Below, one piece after another: positions 1 through 5,383 of a DNA stretch of 7,156 nt. The stretch covers positions 1 through 7,156 of the forward strand of contig JADGPV010000154.1 in the NCBI GenBank assembly GCA_017882245.1. Reading direction: 5' to 3'. The notes beneath the pieces were generated by a model. It was not told the DNA's origin, made no database searches, and worked only from the letters and a program-made list of their open reading frames with translations. The stretch is from Bacteroidales bacterium. Its GTDB lineage: Bacteria; Bacteroidota; Bacteroidia; Bacteroidales; VadinHA17. Each line of letters begins with the position of its first letter. The stretch's first letter is position 1. The position numbers were made by a program, and so were the translations under genes.

Positions 1-353
1 ATTGTGGTCTTGCCGTTTGTGCCTGTGACACCTGTCAGTTTTACCTTCCGTGAAGGGTAATCATAAAAAGCGGATGCGATCAGGCCCGGTGCCGGCGTAG
101 AGTCTTTGACAACGATAACTGTCACTCCCTCAGGAATTTGCGCAGGCAGCGTTTCACAAATTATTGCCGAGGCTCCTTCACTGACTGCCTTCCCGATGAA
201 AGCATGACCGTCGCTCTTTGTTCCCCTGACAGCTATGAAAAGATTACCGGGCTTCACCGCACGTGAATCAGCGGTAACACCAGTGATGGGAATATCCATA
301 TCACCGTGAAGAGAGATGATCTTAATATCTGTCAGTATATTGCTGAGCTTCAT
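1..353 (-). CDS. murE: UDP-N-acetylmuramyl-tripeptide synthetase MurE, N-terminal 117 residues (partial)
   Basis: MurE is the cytoplasmic ATP-dependent ligase that adds the third stem-peptide residue (usually meso-diaminopimelate in this phylum) to UDP-MurNAc-L-Ala-D-Glu. The visible part holds the N-terminal UDP-binding domain, with the family's TADSRAV stretch (residues 27-33) followed by GNLFIAVRG and DGHAF (about 36-52). The start of the central ATPase domain follows, with its P-loop GVTGTNGKTT at 108-117. The gene then runs off the left edge, so the motif that decides mDAP versus lysine is not visible. The ATG at 353-351 begins 5 nt after the ftsI stop, with no Shine-Dalgarno, which fits translational coupling at the distal end of the mraZ-ftsI operon. 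The P-loop and the dcw context make MurE the best reading. MurF or MurC is less likely, because the N-terminal DSR/DGH pattern and the position right after ftsI are those of MurE. Confidence 0.95.
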   Translation of the reverse strand, partial: MKLSNILTDIKIISLHGDMDIPITGVTADSRAVKPGNLFIAVRGTKSDGHAFIGKAVSEGASAIICETLPAQIPEGVTVIVVKDSTPAPGLIASAFYDYPSRKVKLTGVTGTNGKTT

Positions 354-358
354 CACAA

Positions 359-2488
359 TCATAGTTTCAGTTCAATTGCCACTGTTGCGCCTCTGGAAAT
401 CTTCACCCCGGGCTGCGGAGATTGTCTTACAATCTTTCCGTGGCCGCTGTAATTCACTCTTAATCCGTTGTTCTCAAGGAGGTATATTGCATCACGCAAT
501 CCCATTCCAGTTACATTGGGCATCAATCCTTCCATGAGTGTCAGGTCAACTACCCTGAGCGTGTCTCCGTTCTCGCGCGTTCTGACCCAATCGCTGTCAG
601 TATTCCTCCTGGCTTTGATATTCAGCGTGCGAAGTGTCTTATTGATGTCATCGTAGTATCCGTTGCCGGCATCCGGAGCTTTTTTAACCTTATCCTCCGT
701 AGGAGCCAGCGCCATAAGGTTACGGTAGAAGCTGGAGGCAAATACTTTATCAGATATCTCCTTGAAGACCGGGCCTGCAACCACGTTACCGTAATAGACA
801 TAGTTTGACGGAGCATTGACAACCACGATACAGGAGTAGATCGGATCATCTGCAGGGAAGTATCCTGCGAAGGAGGCCTGATAAGATATACGGGCTCCTG
901 AGCGGTAACCATATTTGGTATTGGCTATCTGGGCAGTGCCGGTCTTGCCGGCTATTTTATAGTTGCTGTTCTTTAGGTTTTTTGCAGTGCCGTTCTCCAC
1001 CACACCTTCAAGAAGGCTGCGCGCCTTGTTGATCGTGGAACGGGAGCAGATTGCATTGGTAATAACCTCTGAATCATATGTTTTTATGGGCCAGCTGCCG
1101 TCACGCACCTCGGTGACGAACCTGGGCTTGACCATTTTTCCTCCGTTGGCAACGGCATTATAGAACGTAAGTATCTGCAACGGGGTCATCTGTACCTCAT
1201 AGCCATGCGCCATCATGGGAAGCGAAATTCCTGACCAGAGTTTTTCGCCTGGATAGCGGATGACAGGCTTGCCTTCGCCTTTTATTTGCAGCCCAAGCGG
1301 CTTGTTGATCTGCATCGAGTAGAGACGATCAACAAACCTCCGTGGATTGTCTTTATAGTTTTCATAAATGATCTTTGCAGTACCGACGTTTGACGAGTGT
1401 TCGAACACCTCGCGGGCAGTGATTTTTCCGAGCCCCTCATCTTCGTGATCACGGATTATCTTGTCATAATATTTAACTGTACCGTCACCCGTGTTGATAG
1501 TATCATCGAGGTCGATTACGCCATCCTCAAGCGCAGCGATCATCGACATCAGCTTGAAAGTTGATCCGGGTTCGGTGCTCTCGCCGACTGCGTAGTTATA
1601 TGTTTCATGATACCCGCCATCCGATCCCTTTTCGAGGTTGGCGATGGCCTTAATGTCACCGGTGCGCACCTCCATAACTACAACACACCCGTGATGTGCA
1701 TTACTCTTTGAGAGTTGCCTGTAGAGGGCATTCTCAGCAACATCCTGCAGGTCAAGATTAATTGTGGTGACAATGTCATAGCCCGGGCGCGCATGCACCG
1801 TCTCGAGGTTTTCAACATCAATCCATGCTCCGCCTGTGAGGCGCTGCTGCACCTTGAAGCCATCCTTGCCTGCGAGGTAGTTGTTGAAAGATCCCTCCAG
1901 CCCGACGATATTGACCGTACTGTCCTCCGTCACATATCCGACAGTTCTTTTTGCAAGCATGCCGTTGGGCATGATGCGACTATTCTCAGGCTGGTAGAGC
2001 AACCCTCCTCTGAATTTTCCGTGCCTGAATACCGGAAGCTTTTTAAGATAACTCAGGGTCTCATAGCTGACGTGCCTCTTGATGAGATAATACCTGTCGC
2101 CACGCTTGCGTGCTCGTGACAACTCCGATCTCCAGCCGTCAGGAGAATTTACTCCCACATATTTCGACAGGCCTCTGCAGAGACCACTGATACCGTTGGC
2201 CCATGTAGTGTCAGCCATGCCTGAGCTGCGGGTGTCCATATAGACAGTATAATAAGGGATTGAGCTTGCCAGGATGCGTCCGTCATCAGACAGGATGTCA
2301 CCTCTGCCGGCCTTGTCTGTCTCCCTGCGGAAGACTATTTTATCAGCCATGGCGGCCCACTTGTCCGATTGGACGAACTGAAGCACTATTATGCGGATGA
2401 ACACAGCAAGAGCCATCACCACCACGATACCGTAAATGATGCCGGTACGGGCAAGGATCTGATCCTTTGGTTTCGTATGCTTATTCAT
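359..2488 (-). CDS. ftsI: FtsI/PBP3-type division transpeptidase with C-terminal PASTA domain
   Basis: This is a class B penicillin-binding protein of 709 residues: a membrane-anchored periplasmic D,D-transpeptidase that cross-links septal peptidoglycan with FtsW. A single N-terminal membrane helix lies at about 14-37. The non-penicillin-binding module starts near RGDILSDDGRILA (62-74), the usual RGxIxDRNG site. The catalytic motifs are all present: STFK with nucleophile Ser309 and Lys312, SSN at 365-367, and KTGT at 515-518. One PASTA repeat fills the tail (about 654-709, starting LMPNVTGM). The protein is longer than E. coli FtsI (588 residues) because of the PASTA tail and extra N-domain sequence, as is usual in Bacteroidota. 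The ATG overlaps the end of the ftsL-like gene by 8 nt, and murE follows after 5 nt. SpoVD-like PBPs share this architecture, but the dcw position supports the division enzyme. Confidence 0.95.
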   Translation of the reverse strand: MNKHTKPKDQILARTGIIYGIVVVMALAVFIRIIVLQFVQSDKWAAMADKIVFRRETDKAGRGDILSDDGRILASSIPYYTVYMDTRSSGMADTTWANGISGLCRGLSKYVGVNSPDGWRSELSRARKRGDRYYLIKRHVSYETLSYLKKLPVFRHGKFRGGLLYQPENSRIMPNGMLAKRTVGYVTEDSTVNIVGLEGSFNNYLAGKDGFKVQQRLTGGAWIDVENLETVHARPGYDIVTTINLDLQDVAENALYRQLSKSNAHHGCVVVMEVRTGDIKAIANLEKGSDGGYHETYNYAVGESTEPGSTFKLMSMIAALEDGVIDLDDTINTGDGTVKYYDKIIRDHEDEGLGKITAREVFEHSSNVGTAKIIYENYKDNPRRFVDRLYSMQINKPLGLQIKGEGKPVIRYPGEKLWSGISLPMMAHGYEVQMTPLQILTFYNAVANGGKMVKPRFVTEVRDGSWPIKTYDSEVITNAICSRSTINKARSLLEGVVENGTAKNLKNSNYKIAGKTGTAQIANTKYGYRSGARISYQASFAGYFPADDPIYSCIVVVNAPSNYVYYGNVVAGPVFKEISDKVFASSFYRNLMALAPTEDKVKKAPDAGNGYYDDINKTLRTLNIKARRNTDSDWVRTRENGDTLRVVDLTLMEGLMPNVTGMGLRDAIYLLENNGLRVNYSGHGKIVRQSPQPGVKISRGATVAIELKL

Positions 2489-2843
2489 TCACAACTATTC
2501 TGAATGGTGGTTCACGAAGTTCTTCAAGCCCCAGGCCGCGCTCTTTTACCAGGTCTATGATCTCACTCTGACGGCTCACGCCTCCCAGATCAGCCGAGAC
2601 AGAGAGTGACTCAGCGCGCAAATCCCTTACTTCCTGTTCAAGAACGGTTATCTGACGCTCCATACGTTCAGCTCCAAACTTGTTGGCAATGAAGATTATG
2701 CCAAGCACAGCCAGGAGTAAAGCATACCTCATGTTATTGAGTATGAGCCTCTCAGTGATAAGGGTCCCGCTGATAAGTCCTTTCAGAAAGCCCTTGCCGC
2801 CTTTCTTCCGCGTGCTCTTCTGTGTGCTCTTCTTTTCTTCCAT
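2481..2843 (-). CDS. ftsL: FtsL-like cell division protein
   Basis: A small bitopic membrane protein (120 residues) in the classical ftsL position between rsmH and ftsI. The N-terminal cytoplasmic tail is rich in Lys (about 1-18). A hydrophobic helix spans about 39-55 (ALLLAVLGIIFIA core). After it comes a heptad-like, charged segment (about 57-85, with ERMERQITVLEQEVRDLRAE) expected to form the periplasmic coiled coil that pairs FtsL with DivIC/FtsB and recruits FtsWI. The C-terminus ends in a PPFRI block, typical of the Bacteroidota FtsL-like family. Overall identity to proteobacterial FtsL is low, so the name rests on size, topology and gene position. The ATG lies 5 nt after the rsmH stop. 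Its stop (TAA) overlaps the ftsI start in the string ATGAATAA, so the two genes are probably translationally coupled. Confidence 0.88.
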   Translation of the reverse strand: MEEKKSTQKSTRKKGGKGFLKGLISGTLITERLILNNMRYALLLAVLGIIFIANKFGAERMERQITVLEQEVRDLRAESLSVSADLGGVSRQSEIIDLVKERGLGLEELREPPFRIVVNE

Positions 2844-2848
2844 AACTG

Positions 2849-3748
2849 TCAGATTTTTTCTGCTATCCTCAGCCTCGCGCTGCGTGCCCTGCTATTCTTT
2901 GACACCTCATTATCAGAAGGAACTATCACCCTGTGGTTCACTGCCCTGAACGGTACTTTCAGGTTACCATAAAAGTCTTTTTCGCTTCTGCCCTCGAAAT
3001 TGCCAGTGCGGATGAAGTTCTTCACAAGCCTGTCCTCAAGCGAATGATATGTTATCACTACCAGGCGTCCGCTGCTTTTCAGAAGCTGCAACGCCTGTTC
3101 AAGCATTTCCGTAAGCGCTTCCATTTCATGGTTAACCTCAATGCGCAGCGATTGGAAGAGTCTCGCGTAGAACTTGTTCTCCTGGCCTGCCGGTACAAGT
3201 CCGTTAAGTGCCGAGGTGAGATCATTGACGGTAACGACAGGCTTGTTTTCCCGTGCTTTTACTATGGCAGCAGCGAGCCTGCGCGAATTAGTCAGTTCAC
3301 CGTAGCGGTAGAAAAGGTTTGCCAGCTGTTCCTCTTCGTATGTCTTAAGTATATCAGCTGCTTTGAGGGGAGCCCTTGGGTTCATTCGCATATCAAGAGC
3401 AGCATCGCTGCGGAATGAGAATCCCCTCTTCTGAGAATCAAACTGGTGAAATGATACTCCAAGGTCGGCTATCAGTCCGTCAATAGCATCGTAACCGAGA
3501 TACCTCAGGTTGTTCTTCAGGTACCTGAAGTTCTGATTGAGGAAGGTCAGCCTCGCATCGTTAATGATGTTCGTTGCAGCATCAAGATCCTGGTCAAAGG
3601 CGATAAGTTTTCCTGTAGTAAGGTGTTCAAGTATAGACCTGGAATGGCCTCCGCCGCCAAAAGTAACGTCGACATAGATCCCGTCGGGCCTGAGGTTAAG
3701 CCCCGCTATGCTCTCAGTGAGCAGAGCTGGGAGGTGATATATCGCCAT
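2849..3748 (-). CDS. rsmH: 16S rRNA (cytosine1402-N4)-methyltransferase RsmH (MraW)
   Basis: RsmH uses S-adenosylmethionine to methylate N4 of C1402 in the 30S P-site. At 299 residues it has the usual full length. The SAM-binding motif I is VDVTFGGGGHS (26-36), followed by the acidic loop FDQD (51-54). The DLGVS motif is at 95-99 and LDMRMNP at 118-124. YHSLEDR (234-240) and the C-terminal NSRARSARLR block are diagnostic for the family. One small oddity is Phe100, where the usual motif reads SS (DLGVSS). The start codon shares one base with the mraZ stop (TAATG), and the ftsL-like gene begins 5 nt downstream, so the gene lies inside the dcw operon, as is near-universal. No Shine-Dalgarno precedes the ATG, and coupling to mraZ translation is likely. 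Confidence 0.97.
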   Translation of the reverse strand: MAIYHLPALLTESIAGLNLRPDGIYVDVTFGGGGHSRSILEHLTTGKLIAFDQDLDAATNIINDARLTFLNQNFRYLKNNLRYLGYDAIDGLIADLGVSFHQFDSQKRGFSFRSDAALDMRMNPRAPLKAADILKTYEEEQLANLFYRYGELTNSRRLAAAIVKARENKPVVTVNDLTSALNGLVPAGQENKFYARLFQSLRIEVNHEMEALTEMLEQALQLLKSSGRLVVITYHSLEDRLVKNFIRTGNFEGRSEKDFYGNLKVPFRAVNHRVIVPSDNEVSKNSRARSARLRIAEKI

Positions 3749-4212
3749 TATTCTGTTCCGGTATCAGGATTTCCAAGCAGCTTTTCTGCCAGGTTGGCAA
3801 AGTCATCAGAAGGCATGTCTATGCGGGCATATACCTCCTCAGCCCACATTTCTATTCGCCCGTCCTGCCCGGCAAGAACAACATCCTTCCCTATGCCTGC
3901 CAGGTCAAGCAAACGACGTGGTATGAGCAGCCTGTTGCTGCTATCGAGTGCCACTTCAGCGGTACCCTTAAAGTAATTACGGAGAAAGATATTGTGTTCC
4001 CTGTTGTATGGGTTGATCCTGCTGCGAATCTTGTCAAGTTGCCTGTTCCAGTCGTCGATTGAATAGAGAACAAGGCACTTTTCGAAGATATCTCTTCTGA
4101 CCACAAAGCGATCTTCAGCTGCGGGGGGCATCTGTTTCTTGAAAGCAGCAGGGAGGATTACTCTTCCCTTCGCATCAAGCCTGCAGTTATAATCGCCGAT
4201 GAAAGTGGACAT
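3748..4212 (-). CDS. mraZ: Transcriptional regulator MraZ
   Basis: MraZ is a DNA-binding protein of the SpoVT-AbrB fold, first gene of many dcw operons and their autoregulator. The 154-residue product shows two tandem AbrB-like halves: the first around FIGDYNCRLDAKGRVILP (4-21, with the DxKGR signature at 13-17) and the second around LDSSNRLLIPRRLL (89-102). The second half has Asn where the signature often has Gly. A TTG lies directly upstream, in frame, at 4215-4213. The ATG at 4212-4210 is preferred because it places the conserved FxGxY at the usual distance from the N-terminus. The stop shares one base with the rsmH start. Four candidate MraZ boxes lie 38 nt upstream of the ATG, so the gene and its operator are both present. 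MraZ also oligomerises into rings that contact several direct repeats, which fits the repeat array. Confidence 0.95.
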   Translation of the reverse strand: MSTFIGDYNCRLDAKGRVILPAAFKKQMPPAAEDRFVVRRDIFEKCLVLYSIDDWNRQLDKIRSRINPYNREHNIFLRNYFKGTAEVALDSSNRLLIPRRLLDLAGIGKDVVLAGQDGRIEMWAEEVYARIDMPSDDFANLAEKLLGNPDTGTE

Positions 4213-4250
4213 CAAGGTTGTTGTATCAGAAGGCTAAAGTAGAAATAAAT

Positions 4251-4290
4251 TTCCCACTTTTCTCCACTTTCCTCCATTTTTCTTCACTTT
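4251..4290 (-). promoter_or_regulatory. MraZ operator: four tandem 10-bp direct repeats (MraZ boxes)
   Basis: Read on the minus strand from 4290 to 4251, the sequence consists of four adjacent decamers: AAAGTGAAGA, AAAATGGAGG, AAAGTGGAGA and AAAGTGGGAA. The core AAAGTGG is repeated exactly every 10 bp, one helical turn; the second unit has A for G at position 4. MraZ is known to bind AAAGTG(T/G) repeats with 3-nt spacers in Mollicutes and TGGG-containing direct repeats in E. coli. Pattern, period and position just upstream of mraZ all agree. The array ends 38 nt before the mraZ ATG, so it probably lies in or next to the 5' leader. The binding assignment is inferred from these family data. Confidence 0.85.
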
Positions 4291-4316
4291 TGTTGAAAAC
4301 TTTATATTTTCTATTT

Positions 4317-4345
4317 GTAATATATTGTTTATTAGATATATACAA
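4317..4345 (-). promoter_or_regulatory. Candidate promoter for the mraZ-dcw operon
   Basis: In the AT-rich stretch upstream of the MraZ boxes, the minus strand has TTG at 4345-4343 and, after 18 nt, TATATTAC at 4324-4317. This resembles the Bacteroidota -33 TTG and -7 TAnnTTTG elements, but the last two bases of the -7 box do not match. Transcription would then start near 4311 and the MraZ boxes would lie just downstream of the start, where bound MraZ could block RNA polymerase. The placement is tentative, because other starts in this AT-rich stretch are possible. Confidence 0.35.
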
Positions 4346-4414
4346 GGCTCATTTTTCTTAATCCTCTACGAGGAATGGGTCTTAGATGATGCTTCATTCT
4401 ACAATACTATATGT

Positions 4415-4430
4415 CCCCGATAGATCGGGG
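4415..4430. repeat. GC-rich 16-bp palindrome, function unknown
   Basis: CCCCGAT (4415-4421) and ATCGGGG (4424-4430) are perfect inverted arms of 7 bp separated by the dinucleotide AG. The GC-rich arms stand out in an AT-rich intergenic region. No T-run follows on either strand, so it does not look like an intrinsic terminator, and no gene ends here. It could be a protein-binding site or one copy of a dispersed palindromic repeat. Confidence 0.6.
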
Positions 4431-4438
4431 CAAGCTCT

Positions 4439-4494
4439 ATGGGCAAAGATTTGACTATACCGCGTTGCAGGACCATGCCCATTCTTATCTTTGC
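4439..4494. repeat. Two overlapping inverted repeats upstream of the acyltransferase operon
   Basis: ATGGGCA (4439-4445) pairs with TGCCCAT (4476-4482), and GCAAAGAT (4443-4450) pairs with ATCTTTGC (4487-4494). The left arms share three bases, so as RNA or cruciform the two stems would exclude each other. The right arm of the second pair overlaps the candidate -7 box of the rightward promoter. If transcription starts near 4500 these bases are not transcribed, so a role as a DNA operator is more likely than an RNA switch. Chance occurrence cannot be excluded. Confidence 0.4.
4465..4493 (+). promoter_or_regulatory. Bacteroidota-type promoter for the acyltransferase operon
   Basis: TTG at 4465-4467 is followed after 18 nt by TATCTTTG at 4486-4493, a full match to the Bacteroidota -7 consensus TAnnTTTG recognised by the phylum's primary sigma factor. 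The start of transcription would fall around 4498-4502, giving a leader of only about 12-16 nt before the ATG at 4514. The site is judged by eye, and its value comes from the exact -7 match, the proper spacing and the position. Confidence 0.6.
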
Positions 4495-4513
4495 ATTTAC
4501 CAGAATGTGAAGG

Positions 4514-5353
4514 ATGGAAATCAAAAAAGCTCCGCTGCAGTTAGACGTCAAGGAGATTCTAAACAACAAAAATCCCAAGGTTGAAAGGTGGCTACCTGGC
4601 TTTGTGGTGAGGTACCTTAAACGTATTGTGCACCAGGATGATATAAACGATATCATTAAAACACACGGCCACCTTCGTGGCGCCCCTTTCAATGACGGTG
4701 CGCTTAGTTACATTGGAATAAAATACTGCACTCACGGACTTGAAAACCTTCCATCCGGGGGACGGAATATCTTCGTCTCAAATCATCCCCTCGGAGGTCT
4801 CGACGGCATGGTTTTCATGAGCGAACTTTCGAAGCATTACAATGCAATAAAATTCCCCGTCAATGACATCCTTCTGTACATTGATAACTATTCGGATATT
4901 TTCCTTCCTGTAAATAAGGTCGGCACTTTTGACCGTGAAGCAGCAAGGCTCCTGGAAGAGGCTTATGCTTCAGACTGTCAGTTACTTAATTTCCCGGCAG
5001 GAATCTGTTCCCGTAAGGTAAACGGAGTGATAACTGACCTTCAGTGGCAGAAGAGTTTCATTGTCAAGGCTGTACAGCACCATCGTGATATAGTGCCATG
5101 TTACTTCTCGGGCCGTAACAGCTCCTTTTTCTATAACCTCTCCAACATACGCCAGCGGCTTGGTATAAAGATGAATATCGAGATGCTCTACCTGGCTGAC
5201 GAGGTATTCAGGCAGAAGGGTAAGGATATCGACCTGTACTTCAGTGAAGCCATACCATGGCAGACCTTCGACAAGTCGAAGAGTCCGCAGCAGTGGGCAG
5301 ATATGGTAAGGGAAAAAACTTATGGTTTGCAGAAAAGGTACTCAGCCAGTTAA
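4514..5353 (+). CDS. PlsC/OlsA-like lysophospholipid-type O-acyltransferase (GlsA-like candidate)
   Basis: A 279-residue acyltransferase of the PlsC/LPLAT superfamily. The catalytic block is NHPLGGLDG (90-98), in which His91 and Asp97 are separated by five residues instead of the usual four. The acyl-acceptor block reads NFPAGICSRK (159-168), where PlsC has FPEGTRS. A third block, VPCYFSGRN (194-202), fits motif IV. No clear membrane helix is seen, so it is probably a peripheral membrane enzyme. It is the first gene of a two-gene operon, with an OlsB/GlsB-like GNAT enzyme 30 nt downstream. That pairing points to esterification of a 3-hydroxy-acyl amino acid to form a diacyl glycine- or ornithine-type lipid rather than phosphatidate synthesis, although a phospholipid role cannot be excluded. 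The ATG is preceded by GAAGG, too close to act as a normal Shine-Dalgarno. Confidence 0.8.
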   Translation: MEIKKAPLQLDVKEILNNKNPKVERWLPGFVVRYLKRIVHQDDINDIIKTHGHLRGAPFNDGALSYIGIKYCTHGLENLPSGGRNIFVSNHPLGGLDGMVFMSELSKHYNAIKFPVNDILLYIDNYSDIFLPVNKVGTFDREAARLLEEAYASDCQLLNFPAGICSRKVNGVITDLQWQKSFIVKAVQHHRDIVPCYFSGRNSSFFYNLSNIRQRLGIKMNIEMLYLADEVFRQKGKDIDLYFSEAIPWQTFDKSKSPQQWADMVREKTYGLQKRYSAS

Positions 5354-5383
5354 TCTTATTTTCTTAAATTTGACCTTCAATTA

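Noticed and set aside
1715..2119. 134-codon open frame on the plus strand
   Set aside because: It is antisense to ftsI and its product has no family features; a chance open frame.
2933..3418. 161-codon open frame on the plus strand
   Set aside because: It lies wholly antisense to rsmH, whose motifs are all clear, and its product shows no recognisable domain.
4213..4215. TTG as start of mraZ
   Set aside because: It is in frame directly before the ATG at 4212-4210. The ATG gives the usual N-terminal spacing to FxGxY, so the TTG adds nothing.
4362..4374. Small inverted repeat TCCTC-TAC-GAGGA as a terminator or regulator
   Set aside because: Arms are only 5 bp, no T-run follows, and no gene ends here; expected by chance.
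4509..4513. GAAGG as a Shine-Dalgarno for the PlsC-like gene
   Set aside because: It abuts the ATG, which is too close for normal anti-SD pairing, and the phylum rarely uses SD sequences.
4399..4692. 97-codon open frame on the minus strand across the acyltransferase start
   Set aside because: It covers the rightward promoter and the first codons of a well-supported gene, and its product has no recognisable motif.
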